64,000 bases of DNA, from NCBI RefSeq assembly GCF_002831585.1, contig NZ_CP025113.1, positions 2,418,001 to 2,482,000 of the forward strand, written 5' to 3'. This stretch comes from Bradyrhizobium sp. SK17. Its GTDB lineage: Bacteria; Pseudomonadota; Alphaproteobacteria; Rhizobiales; Xanthobacteraceae. The translations under genes and the position numbers were made by a program. The notes under the pieces are model-generated. The model was not told the DNA's origin. It worked only from the letters and a program-made list of their open reading frames with translations, and did not search any database. Shown piece by piece: positions 36,624 through 44,606 of the stretch (within the stretch, counting starts at the first letter, position 1; each line of letters starts with the position of its first letter).

Positions 36624-37046
36624 TCACCTGCACCGCGGGTAGATCGCGGCGAGCTCGCGGCCGCGCAGCAGCAGCAGGCGCGAGGTCAACCCGCCGCGGC
36701 GGATGATCCAGCCGCGCACCGGGGCCGGGTAGGCTTCGAGCACCGCCTCGGACGCTTCCGGCTCGGCATAGGTGCGGCCGCGCCGGTCGATCGAGCGCGC
36801 CGCATGAAAACCGAGCACCGCGCGCCGGGTCACGCAGATGCGATCGCCCGGCACCATCGAGAGCACCAGGGTGCAGGCCGACAGGCACGGCCCGTCGATC
36901 ACCACGCGCTCGCCGGACTCGCGCACCTTGTCGAACAGGTCGATGAACGGGCCGACCTGTCCGCCGGGGCTGGCGAGAATGCGAACGTCGGCCTGCGCGC
37001 AGCTCACCGTTGCGCAGAGAGCTGCCGCCGCGACAAGTGTTTTCAT
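36624..37046 (-). CDS. predicted periplasmic protein, ClpP/crotonase-like (COG3904-like)
   Basis: 140 aa from ATG 37046, signal peptide MKTLVAAAALCATVSCAQA. The rest, VRILASPGGQVGPFIDLFDKVRESGERVVIDGPCLSACTLVLSMVPGDRICVTRRAVLGFHAARS, has the order of a ClpP-like fold (SPGG, GPCLSACT nucleophile-elbow-like, LGFHAA). Catalytic status is unclear. Alternative start ATG 37055. Confidence 0.7.
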   Translation of the reverse strand: MKTLVAAAALCATVSCAQADVRILASPGGQVGPFIDLFDKVRESGERVVIDGPCLSACTLVLSMVPGDRICVTRRAVLGFHAARSIDRRGRTYAEPEASEAVLEAYPAPVRGWIIRRGGLTSRLLLLRGRELAAIYPRCR

Positions 37047-37159
37047 GAGCGCCATCCCTGCCGCCGATGCGGTCGAGGACCGCCGCATCCGAAGCCGCAA
37101 GGCTCGCGCCGGAATGGGGCATCGTCAAGACCGATGCCCCTTCGCCAGTACGGATCGGT

Positions 37160-37450
37160 TCAGGCGGTCCGGTTCTTGAGTGCGCCGACGATCGCGGTGA
37201 GCACCGCGCCGGCAACGCCGCCGCCGGCGACCTGTCCGATGATGCTACCGATGTCAGGCGTGGCACCGGAATTGGCAAGCAGCGGGATCAGCATGCCGAG
37301 AAGCTGTCCGCCCGCGCCGCCGCCGATGGCGCCCGCGATGGTGTTTCCGAGCGTGCCAAGATCGATGTTCTTGGCCGCTCCCGCGGCGACATTGCCGCCG
37401 ACGGCTCCGCTGATGATCTGAATGATCAGATTGATGAGAACTCCCGACAT
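37160..37450 (-). CDS. glycine-rich hydrophobic small protein
   Basis: 96 aa from ATG 37450 (GGAGA upstream). Almost entirely hydrophobic/glycine (LINLIIQIISGAVGGNVAAGAAKN, GNTIAGAIGGGAGGQLLGMLIPLL, IIGQVAGGGVAGAVLTAIVGAL) with glycine-zipper spacing. Likely membrane-associated; relatives are common but uncharacterised. Confidence 0.7.
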   Translation of the reverse strand: MSGVLINLIIQIISGAVGGNVAAGAAKNIDLGTLGNTIAGAIGGGAGGQLLGMLIPLLANSGATPDIGSIIGQVAGGGVAGAVLTAIVGALKNRTA

Positions 37451-37612
37451 GACGCGATTCTCCCCGGTATCTGGTTTCAGCATGGCCGGGCGCCGGCCGG
37501 CGCCCTCCGGCGCGAAGGTTAAGCCAGCGCCGCGCGGACGTCATGCTGCGCACGCGAAGATTGCAGGCCCACGCGGCCGGTATGCACCGGCTTTTTGCGG
37601 CTCTTCCCGGCT

Positions 37613-38626
37613 TCAGTCCGCGCCGGATACGCCGGCCTCGGCAAAGGTCGCCATGCCGCCGTGGCAGGCCAGCGCGGCGCGCAGCAGCAGGATCGCGATG
37701 CCGGCGCCGGAGGCTTCGCCGAGCCGCATTTCGAGATCGAGCAGTGGGGCGAGGGCGAGGTCGCGCAGCAATTCGCGATGGCCGAGCTCAGCCGACACGT
37801 GGCCGGCGCGGCAATGCGCGAGGCCATCGGGGGCAAGCCTTGCCAGCGGCAGCACCGCCGAGGTCGCGACGAAACCGTCGAGCAGCACCGGGATCGATCT
37901 GGCGCGCGCCGCCAGCACGGCGCCGAAGATCGCCGCGAGTTCGCGGCCGCCGAGCGCCACCGCGACGGCGAGGGGATCGTCGAGCAGGTTGCGATGCATC
38001 TTGAGCGCGGTATCGATCGTGGTGCGCTTGCGCAGCAGGCCGGCATCATCGACGCCGGTGCCGCGGCCCGCCCAGCGCGCGCCGCGCCCGCCCATCAATG
38101 CCGCGCACAGTGTGGCGGCTACCGTGGTGTTGGCGATGCCCATCTCGCCGACCACGAGCAGGTCGCATTGCTCCGGCACCGCGCGCCAGCCGGTGTCGAG
38201 CGCGACCAGGAAGTCGGCGCCATCCATCGCCGGTGCCATCGTGAAATCGCGGGTCGGTCGCGCGAGCTCGAGCGGCTCGACGCGCAGCTCGGCGCCGGCA
38301 AGCCTGGCGATCTGGTTGATCGCAGCGCCGCCGGCGGCGAAGTTCGCCACCATCTGCGCGGTGACCTCGGACGGGTAGGCGGAGACGCCGCGCTCGGCAA
38401 TGCCGTGATTGCCGGCGAACACCGCGATCGTGACCTGATCGAGCCGCGGGATTTGGCGCCGCTGCCAGCGCGCCAGCCAGATCGTCACCTCTTCCAGCCG
38501 GCCGAGACTGCCGGGCGGCTTGGTCAGGTTCTGCTGGCGCACGCTTGCCGCCGTCGCCGCCGCCTCGTCACCCGCGGGCAGCTCGCGACAAAAGCTGCGA
38601 ATGTCGTCTAGTGTATTGAACTGCAT
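37613..38626 (-). CDS. cobT: nicotinate-nucleotide-dimethylbenzimidazole phosphoribosyltransferase
   Basis: 337 aa from ATG 38626 (GAGGGA upstream). [88 protein letters not shown] and [14 protein letters not shown] are CobT hallmarks; the catalytic Glu lies in the C-terminal [14 protein letters not shown] region. Makes alpha-ribazole phosphate for the lower ligand of cobalamin. Divergent from cobS across a cluster of REP-like repeats. No cobalamin riboswitch is visible. Confidence 0.95.
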   Translation of the reverse strand: [337 protein letters not shown]

Positions 38627-38658
38627 GCGATTCCCTCGTCGAGCGGGCCGCAAGCTAA

Positions 38659-38847
38659 AGCATGATCGGGAAAACTGAGAAGCGATTTTCCGAAAGGATC
38701 ATGCTCAAACAAGAAGCTGAAGCGCGAACTCATTGCGCTTTAGAGCATGATCCGGAAAAGTGGAAAGCCGGTCTTCCGAAAAGATCATGCTCAAACAAGG
38801 AGTTGAGATCATGATGCGATTCCGTGGAAACGCATCATGATCCAGTG
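38659..38847. repeat. cluster of REP-like palindromes, family D, copy 3 (three units)
   Basis: Units: 38659-38706 (GCATGATCGGGAAA ... GGATCATGCTCAAACAA), 38743-38800 (GCATGATCCGGAAA ... AGATCATGCTCAAACAA) and 38809-38841 (ATCATGATGCG ... CGCATCATGATCC). Sits between the divergent cobT and cobS genes, so it must lie in or beside their promoters. Confidence 0.8.
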
Positions 38848-38865
38848 CAATTTCGAGGCCTCACC

Positions 38866-39618
38866 ATGAATCAATGGCTCGACGATCTCAGGATTGCCAC
38901 GGCCTTCCTGACCCGGCTGCCGATGCCGCATCCGGACGGGGCGCAGCCGGAGAGCTTTGCGCGGGCGCAGCGGCTGTTCCCGCTGGTCGGTGCCGGGATC
39001 GGGGCCGCGGTCGGCCTGTTCTGCCTGCTGCTCCGGGCGATCGGCGTGCCGGACCTCGCCGCGGCGGCGCTCGCGCTCGGCGGGGCTGCGCTGCTCACCG
39101 GCGCGCTGCATGAGGACGGGCTCGCCGATGTCGCCGATGGGTTCGGCGGCGGCCGCGACGTCGCGGCCAAGCTCGAGATCATGCGCGACAGCCGGCTCGG
39201 CACCTATGGCGCGCTGGCGCTGGTGGTGAGCTTTGCGGCCAAGCTGGCGGCGATCGCTGCGATTCCGGATGGCCTGGTGGTGCAGAGCCTGATCGCGGCG
39301 CATGCGCTCGGCCGCGGCGTGCTGCCGTGGATCGCGATCAGCCTGCCTTACGCGCGCAAGGACGGGCTCGCCGCCAATGCCGGCCGCCCCGACGGCACGA
39401 TCGCCGCAGTCGCGGCCGGCATCGCGCTCGTGATCGCTGTGCTGGCCCTGCCGCTCGGCAGCGCGCTGCTGGCGGCGATCGCGGCCGGCGCGAGCGCAGT
39501 GATCATGATGCAATTGGCAAGGCGGCAGATCGGCGGCCAGACCGGCGATGTGCTCGGCGGCGCCGAGCAGGTCGCGGAGAGCGCGATCCTGGTGCTGCTC
39601 GCGGCGCGATTGGGGTGA
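38866..39618 (+). CDS. cobS: adenosylcobinamide-GDP ribazoletransferase (cobalamin synthase)
   Basis: 250 aa from ATG 38866 (GAGG upstream). Integral membrane enzyme: DDLRIATAFLTRLPMPHPDG, LFPLVGAGIGAAVGLFCLLL, TGALHEDGLADVADGFGGG (Asp-rich active site), EIMRDSRLGTYGALALVV. Joins adenosylcobinamide-GDP with alpha-ribazole (phosphate). The next gene begins 7 nt later. Confidence 0.95.
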   Translation: MNQWLDDLRIATAFLTRLPMPHPDGAQPESFARAQRLFPLVGAGIGAAVGLFCLLLRAIGVPDLAAAALALGGAALLTGALHEDGLADVADGFGGGRDVAAKLEIMRDSRLGTYGALALVVSFAAKLAAIAAIPDGLVVQSLIAAHALGRGVLPWIAISLPYARKDGLAANAGRPDGTIAAVAAGIALVIAVLALPLGSALLAAIAAGASAVIMMQLARRQIGGQTGDVLGGAEQVAESAILVLLAARLG

Positions 39619-39625
39619 TCGAGGA

Positions 39626-40192
39626 ATGGACCGCGAAACGTATCTCTGGCTGATCCGCCACGCGCCGGTCGATGGTCCGCGCGGTGTGATCCACGCACCC
39701 GATGCGCCGGCCGACCTTGATGATGCCGCCACATTCGCCGCGTTGCAGGCGCGGCTGCCGAGCGGCGCTCGCACAATTTGCAGCCCGGCGCGGCGGACCC
39801 GTGAGACCGCGGCGCGGCTTGGCCTCACGGCAACCGAAGACGATGCCTTCCGCGAACAGGATTTTGGCACCTGGACCGGCCGTCGTCACAGCGAGATCGA
39901 GCAAGAACTCGGCGCGGAAGCCTATCGCGCCTTCTGGCAGTCGCCGGGGATCAACCGGCCGCCGGGTGGCGAGAGCTTCGCGGACCAGATTGCGCGCGCG
40001 CGAGTTGGGCTTGCGCGTCTGCCTCCCGGCGATGTCGTGCTCGTCGTGCATTCCGGCACCATCCGCGCGATCCTCGCGATCGCGCTCGAACTGGCGCCGG
40101 AGCATGCGCTGCGCTTCGTGATCGGTCCGCTGTCGCTGACGCGGGTCGATCGGTTGGGGAAGGCGTGGCGCGTGGTGGCGGTGAATGGCTGA
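39626..40192 (+). CDS. cobC: histidine phosphatase, CobC/alpha-ribazole phosphatase-like
   Basis: 188 aa. RHG-type motif LWLIRHAPVDGPRG (His as phospho-acceptor), SPARRTRETAARLG, EQDFGTWTGRRHSEIEQ and VVHSGTIRAILAIAL. Second gene after cobS with GAGGA just before the ATG, so it likely removes the phosphate of alpha-ribazole-5'-P. The first motif is RHA rather than RHG, seen in some CobC proteins. Convergent with the SDR gene. Confidence 0.85.
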   Translation: MDRETYLWLIRHAPVDGPRGVIHAPDAPADLDDAATFAALQARLPSGARTICSPARRTRETAARLGLTATEDDAFREQDFGTWTGRRHSEIEQELGAEAYRAFWQSPGINRPPGGESFADQIARARVGLARLPPGDVVLVVHSGTIRAILAIALELAPEHALRFVIGPLSLTRVDRLGKAWRVVAVNG

Positions 40193-40216
40193 TGAATCCC
40201 GTTGCGCCGCGGGGGC

Positions 40217-41017
40217 TCACCCGTTCCGCCGTTCGCCGCGCAGCGTCGGCAGGCCGATGCCAGCGGCATCGAAGCCGCCGTCGACGGCGAGGATCTGTCC
40301 GGTGATGTAGCTCGCGCGATCCGAGCACAGGAAGAAGATCGCCTCAGCCAGCTCCTCCTCCAGCCCATAGCGGTTGAGCGGGATCGCGTCGTGATAGTCG
40401 GCGCGGATCTCCGGCGTATGCACCGCCTTGGCCATCGCGGTCTCGACCGGCCCGGGCGCCACGCCGTTGACGCGGATGCCGAGCGAGGCGAGTTCGACCG
40501 CAAGCTGCTTGGTGAGATGCGCGAGGCCGGCCTTGCTGGTGCCGTAGGCCGAGCGCAGCGTCGAGGCGCGCACCGCCGAGATCGAGGTGATGTTGACGAT
40601 CGCACCGCCGCCATGCTCGCGCATCAGGGGCGCGGCCGCCTTGGTGCACAGGAACGGGCCGGTCAGATTGACCGCCATGATCCGGCTCCAGTCGGCGTCC
40701 GAGGTCTCCAGCACCGGCGCGAACACCGCCGTGCCGGCGTTGTTGACCAGCGCGTCGAGCCGGCCGAAGCGGTTTGTGATCGTCGCCATCGCCTTGGTCA
40801 CGCCATCGGCGTCGGACACGTCGCAGGTCAGCGCCAGCGTCGTGTCGGGTTGCCTCAACGCAGCGACCGCGGCATTCAGCAACTCCCCCTCGATGTCGAG
40901 CAGCGCGACGCGCCAGCCGTCGGCGAGGAAGCGTTTCGCCGCGGCCAGCCCGATGCCGCGCGCGGCGCCGGTCACGAGTGCGACTTTTTGTGCGGAGGAG
41001 GTCATCGGGTGGTCCAT
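40217..41017 (-). CDS. short-chain dehydrogenase/reductase (FabG-like)
   Basis: 266 aa. Cofactor motif VTGAARGIGLAAAKRFLADG, structural NNAGTAVF, catalytic Ser in NITSISAVRA and YGTSKAGLAHLTKQLA (Y-x-x-x-K), DGGFDAAGIGLPTL end. Alternative start ATG 41005. Substrate unknown; not an obvious part of cobalamin synthesis. Confidence 0.88.
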   Translation of the reverse strand: MDHPMTSSAQKVALVTGAARGIGLAAAKRFLADGWRVALLDIEGELLNAAVAALRQPDTTLALTCDVSDADGVTKAMATITNRFGRLDALVNNAGTAVFAPVLETSDADWSRIMAVNLTGPFLCTKAAAPLMREHGGGAIVNITSISAVRASTLRSAYGTSKAGLAHLTKQLAVELASLGIRVNGVAPGPVETAMAKAVHTPEIRADYHDAIPLNRYGLEEELAEAIFFLCSDRASYITGQILAVDGGFDAAGIGLPTLRGERRNG

Positions 41018-41092
41018 CGGTTTCGGGCAAGAAGCCCCGACCGTCTGCGACCTTTATGCAGAGGTGTCAACAACCGGCAGCATGCTATTTTC

Positions 41093-41168
41093 CCGTCATC
41101 CTGAGGAGCGCGTAGCGCGTCTCGAAGGATGCGCGGCGACCAGCCCGGGCCGCTCATCCTTCGAGGAT
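41093..41168. repeat. palindromic intergenic repeat, family B, copy 2
   Basis: CGTCATCCTGAGGAGCGCGT and inner CTCGAAGGAT / ATCCTTCGAGG arms as in the 3062 copy; the 3' outer arm is degenerate. Confidence 0.8.
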
Positions 41169-41179
41169 CGCACCACAGC

Positions 41180-42850
41180 CTACGCCGCGAGTTCGGCGGA
41201 GGCGCGCTGCATGTTGGTCGACATGTCCTGCGTCACGATGCTCTGCTCCTCGACCGCGGCGGCGGTGGAGGTGATGTATTCGTTGACGCCGGCAATCGCG
41301 GCCTTGATCTCGGAGAGCGAGCTCGCCACCGCCGCGGCGATGGAGTTCAGCGCGTCGATTTCCGAGGAGATCGTGTCGGTCGCCTGCTTGGCCTGGTTGG
41401 CGAGGCTCTTCACCTCGGAGGCAACCACCGCGAAGCCGCGGCCGGCCTCGCCCGCGCGAGCCGATTCGATCGTGGCGTTGAGCGCGAGCAGGTTGATCTG
41501 CCCGGTGATGCTCGAGATCATCTCGACGATGCCGCTCATCGCCTGCGCCGCCGCATTGAGCCTCTGTGCCTCGCCGTCGGCGGCCTCGACGCGGCCGGTG
41601 GCGACCGCGGCATTCTGCTTCGACTTGGTCATGGTCTCCGAGATCTCGCGGATCGAGGCGCTCATCTCCTCGCTGCCGGCGGCCACCGCCTCGATCAGGC
41701 CGCGCGCGCTGTCGGCCTTCTTGCGGCCGATCGCCTGCGCGGTGATGTCGGTGGCGTATTTCACCACCTTGTAGGGCTTGCCGTTGAGATCGAGGATCGG
41801 GTTGTAGGAGGCCTGGATCCAGATCTCGCGGCCGCCCTTGGCGATGCGTTTGTATTCGGCCGCCTGGAACTCGCCGCGGTTCAGCGCGCCCCAGAATTCG
41901 CGGTACGCCGACGAACTCGCCTCGACCGGCTCGACGAACATGCTGTGATGCCGGCCCTGGATCTCGGCCAGCGTATAGCCCATCGCGGCAAGGAAGTTCG
42001 GGTTCGCATTGCGGATCGTGCCGTCCATGTTGAACTCGATTACCGCCTGCGACTTGCCGATCGCGTCGATCTGACCGTCATTGTCGGCGGCCTTGAGCTT
42101 CTGCTGGGTGACGTCGGTCGCGAACTTGACGACCTTGAACGGCTTGCCGCGTTCGTCGAGGATCGGGTTGTAGCTGGCGAGGATCCAGATCTCGCGGCCG
42201 CCCTTGGCGTGCCGCTTGAATTCGCCGGACTCGAACTCGCCGCGGTTCAGCCGTGCCCAGAACTCGCGATAGCCTGCGCTGTCGCGATCGGCCGGCGGCA
42301 TGAACATGCTGTGATGCTTGCCTTGAATCTCGGCGAGCGCGTAGCCCATCGCGCCGAGGAAGTTCTCGTTGGCGGTGACGATGGTGCCGTCCATGTTGAA
42401 CTCGATCACCGCTTGCGCGCGGTTGATGGCGGCGATCTTGCCGGAATCTTCCATGCTGTGGATCTTCTGCGCGGTGATGTCGGTGGCGAATTTGATGACG
42501 CCGACCGGCTTGCCGTTCTTGTCCGTGATCGGGTTGTAGGAGGCCTGGATCCAGATCTCGCGGCCGCCCTTGGCGATGCGCTTGTATTGCGCGGCCTGGT
42601 GTTCGCCGCGATTGAGGCTCGCCCAGAACGCGCGATAATCGTGGCTGTCGCGCATGGCAGGATCGACGAACATGCTGTGGTGCTTGCCCCTGATCTCGTC
42701 GAGCGCGTAGCCCATCGCGTTCAGGAAGTTCTCGTTGGCGGTGACGATGGTGCCGTCGAGCTTGAACTCGATCACCGCCTGCGACTTGCCGATCGCTGCG
42801 GCTTGCGCCAACGCATTCTCGATGTTGGCCTTGTTGCTGAACGTAAACAT
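41180..42850 (-). CDS. cytosolic triple-PAS chemoreceptor (MCP)
   Basis: 556 aa from ATG 42850 (GGAG upstream); the frame before it is open but has no family features. Three nearly identical PAS units of ~122 aa (1-122, 123-244, 245-366) each read [13 protein letters not shown].(T/R)AN.NFL.AMGY.L.EI.G(K/R)HHSMF..P and ...GGREIWI.ASYNPI.D..GKP..V.KFATD(I/V)T.QK. The signalling helices follow ([44 protein letters not shown], ~440-485). No membrane spans. The PAS units resemble those of Aer-like receptors (heme or flavin possible; no cofactor residue seen). Preceded by the 500-nt region 42851-43354. Confidence 0.92.
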   Translation of the reverse strand: MFTFSNKANIENALAQAAAIGKSQAVIEFKLDGTIVTANENFLNAMGYALDEIRGKHHSMFVDPAMRDSHDYRAFWASLNRGEHQAAQYKRIAKGGREIWIQASYNPITDKNGKPVGVIKFATDITAQKIHSMEDSGKIAAINRAQAVIEFNMDGTIVTANENFLGAMGYALAEIQGKHHSMFMPPADRDSAGYREFWARLNRGEFESGEFKRHAKGGREIWILASYNPILDERGKPFKVVKFATDVTQQKLKAADNDGQIDAIGKSQAVIEFNMDGTIRNANPNFLAAMGYTLAEIQGRHHSMFVEPVEASSSAYREFWGALNRGEFQAAEYKRIAKGGREIWIQASYNPILDLNGKPYKVVKYATDITAQAIGRKKADSARGLIEAVAAGSEEMSASIREISETMTKSKQNAAVATGRVEAADGEAQRLNAAAQAMSGIVEMISSITGQINLLALNATIESARAGEAGRGFAVVASEVKSLANQAKQATDTISSEIDALNSIAAAVASSLSEIKAAIAGVNEYITSTAAAVEEQSIVTQDMSTNMQRASAELAA

Positions 42851-43082
42851 CAGGGCTCCGTGAAGGTTCAAAAGAAACGGGATGGGAAAAGTCGATCGCG
42901 GCAACTCACGGAAAGGTTGCAGCGAGCCGTTTAGCATCGGTAAAGCCTGCGCGTCGCGTGCGCGTGGCACGAACTGCATAACGCGCTCGACGGCGATTCC
43001 ATCTATCTCAACTTGCGAAGCAATTTTTTTGATATGCACGCTATCATTCATAGTCGGATGCGACGTTCACCGTAGTCATACG

Positions 43083-43108
43083 GACGAAAATCTCTGAGAA
43101 TTTTCGTC
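43083..43108. promoter_or_regulatory. perfect inverted repeat GACGAAAAT ... ATTTTCGTC
   Basis: Nine-bp arms at 43083-43091 and 43100-43108, 8-nt loop, in a gene-free region between divergent units. No U-run after either side, so operator or cruciform rather than terminator. Confidence 0.4.
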
Positions 43109-43277
43109 TGATGCGGATGATCTCGAGCGCGCGTATTCACCGAGTTTGATAGGTCCATTACCAAGATTGATATCGCATCCGATGTCGTGGATCGATCACT
43201 CATTCGATTCGTGTGATCGACGAAGCTGGATTGCGCTGCGACGGCGACGTGAGATCGACCTGCTCCGTACAAGTCGG

Positions 43278-43325
43278 AAATATTTGTCGTGCGTGATGTC
43301 GGCGGTGCGGTCGTCGGTTCGTCCT
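43278..43325 (+). promoter_or_regulatory. ECF42-type promoter P-gst
   Basis: TGTCGG at 43297-43302, 17-nt spacer, CGTCCT at 43320-43325; A/T block AAATATTTG starts at 43278. GST start codon 30 nt downstream. Confidence 0.7.
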
Positions 43326-43354
43326 CCGGCCACTGTTTCGCCCATGGAGTTCTG

Positions 43355-44008
43355 ATGTCGCTCACCTTGCATTACCATCCGCTGTCCTCGTTCTGCTGGA
43401 AGGCGCTGGTCGCGCTTTACGAGAACGGCGCGCCGTTCACCCCGAACATGGTCAATCTCGGCGATCCCGCCGAGCGCGCGGCGTTGCTCGCGCTGTGGCC
43501 GATCGGACGCTTTCCCGTGCTCCGCGACGAGACGCGCGGCGAGACCGTGCCCGAATCGAGCATCGTCATCGAATATCTCGACCGGCATTATCCCGGCACC
43601 GTCAGGCTGCTTCCGGAGGACCCGGACCTCGCGCTACGGACCCGGCTGCGCGACCGCTTCCTCGATCTCTATGTCCATCTGCCGGTGCAGAAGATCGTCG
43701 GCGACCGGCTGCGGCCTGCGGGCAGCAAGGATCCGCATGGCGTCGCCGAGGCACGGACGCAGCTTCGCAGCTCCTATGCGATTCTCGACCGGCAGCTGGT
43801 GCATGGCGGCTGGATGATGGGCGAGCAGTTTTCGCTGGCGGATTGTGCCGCCGCGCCGGCGCTGTTCTACGGCAACAAGGTCGAGCCGATCGGGGAGGAC
43901 CATCGGCATCTGGCGGCCTATCTTGAACGGCTGACGGCGCGGCCGTCCTTTGCGCGCGTCCTCGAGGCGGCCGAGCCCTATTTCGGCATGTTCCCGAAGG
44001 AAAACTGA
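43355..44008 (+). CDS. glutathione S-transferase
   Basis: 217 aa from ATG 43355 (GGAG upstream). N-domain LTLHYHPLSSFCWKALVALYENGAPFTPNMVNLGD, RFPVLRD and ETVPESSIVIEYLDRHYPG (glutathione-gamma-Glu contact), helical C-domain with WMMGEQFSLADCAAAPALFY. SSFCW puts Ser/Cys at the usual activating position. Likely detoxifies electrophiles. Driven by its own ECF42-type promoter and followed by three hairpins. Confidence 0.92.
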   Translation: MSLTLHYHPLSSFCWKALVALYENGAPFTPNMVNLGDPAERAALLALWPIGRFPVLRDETRGETVPESSIVIEYLDRHYPGTVRLLPEDPDLALRTRLRDRFLDLYVHLPVQKIVGDRLRPAGSKDPHGVAEARTQLRSSYAILDRQLVHGGWMMGEQFSLADCAAAPALFYGNKVEPIGEDHRHLAAYLERLTARPSFARVLEAAEPYFGMFPKEN

Positions 44009-44057
44009 CCTGACAAGGAACTGAAGTCAGGTCGGGCTGAAAAATATTTTCAGCCCG
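44008..44057. terminator. two stacked hairpins after the GST gene
   Basis: ACCTGAC/GTCAGGT (44008-44014 / 44026-44032) and directly next the perfect 11-bp dyad CGGGCTGAAAA / TTTTCAGCCCG (44033-44043 / 44047-44057). No U-run follows the second. Its A/T core is also the upstream element of promoter P-ntf, so the same bases seem to serve two jobs. Confidence 0.6.
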
Positions 44058-44087
44058 ATGTCGCGTTCGGGCCGTTCCATTCGTCAT
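44040..44087 (+). promoter_or_regulatory. ECF42-type promoter P-ntf
   Basis: TGTCGC at 44059-44064, 17-nt spacer, CGTCAT at 44082-44087; A/T block AAAAATATTT starts at 44040 (19 nt upstream). It is the only one of the six with C instead of G at the sixth -35 base. Confidence 0.6.
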
Positions 44088-44097
44088 CTGCCTGAGG

Positions 44098-44135
44098 CCC
44101 GGGTTCTGGAGCGCTGGTCGCTCCAGTGGCCCGGG
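44098..44135 (+). other. strong hairpin in the leader of the NTF2-like gene
   Basis: CCCGGG-TT-CTGGAGCG-CTGGT-CGCTCCAG-TGG-CCCGGG: inner 8-bp stem 44106-44113/44119-44126 flanked by CCCGGG palindromes. Lies just after promoter P-ntf and 19 nt before the start codon, so it would be in the 5' leader RNA. Confidence 0.6.
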
Positions 44136-44154
44136 TGACCTGTGTGGAGACGAC

Positions 44155-44526
44155 ATGGCTGCAACTGGCAACAGGGCGGAGATCATCCGCAAGCTCTTCG
44201 CCGCCTATCTCGCCAATGATCGAGCGAGCGTCGAGGCTGCGTTCGCGGAGGATTTTCGCTTCTCGACGCCCTATGGCGAGAACATCGACAAGTCCCGCTA
44301 TTTCGCCGAGTGCTGGCGCGACAGCGACTGGATCGGCCGCCACGAGATCGAGCGCATCATGGTCGACGGCCCCGAGGCTTTCGTCACCTATCGCTGCGTT
44401 GCCCGCGACGGCAAGAGCTTCCGCAACACCGAGTTCTTCGCGTTCGACGGCGACAAGGTGTCGCGCATCGACGTCTATTTCGGCCCGTCGCATCAGGACG
44501 GGGCGCTCGTCAGACAGGAGCGATAG
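44155..44526 (+). CDS. SnoaL/NTF2-like protein
   Basis: 123 aa. NTF2-fold: AEIIRKLFAAYLANDRASVEAAFAEDFRFSTPYGENIDKSRYFAECWRDSDW, VTYRCVARDGKSFRNTEFFAFDGDKVSRIDVYFG. Small cone-shaped fold used by isomerases and many proteins of unknown role. Followed by the serine hydrolase 80 nt downstream, probably the same transcript. Confidence 0.85.
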   Translation: MAATGNRAEIIRKLFAAYLANDRASVEAAFAEDFRFSTPYGENIDKSRYFAECWRDSDWIGRHEIERIMVDGPEAFVTYRCVARDGKSFRNTEFFAFDGDKVSRIDVYFGPSHQDGALVRQER

Positions 44527-44606
44527 GGCATTCGTCGCGATCGCGATCGCGGTCGCGCGACCGCCTGATCGTCAGCGTCTGCGGGCCCCAACAAGGAAGC
44601 TTGGAT

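Larger units (their letters stand above)
42851..43354. other. 504-nt gap between the PAS receptor and GST genes
   Basis: No convincing gene. Contains a perfect inverted repeat at 43083-43108, a partial dyad CGATCAC/GTGATCG around 43193-43218, and the ECF42-type promoter before the GST gene (next entries). The receptor promoter must be in the left part. Confidence 0.5.

Noticed and set aside
38627..38865. Cobalamin riboswitch before cobT/cobS
   Set aside because: Sequence is made of REP-like palindromes; the B12-box core is not found.
41900..42760. Regularly spaced repeats considered as CRISPR-like
   Set aside because: Period is ~366 bp and coding; it is PAS domain duplication. No CRISPR array seen in the window.
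41129..42934. 601-residue plus-strand frame opposite the PAS receptor, internally repetitive
   Set aside because: Its repeats simply mirror the three PAS units; no independent evidence.
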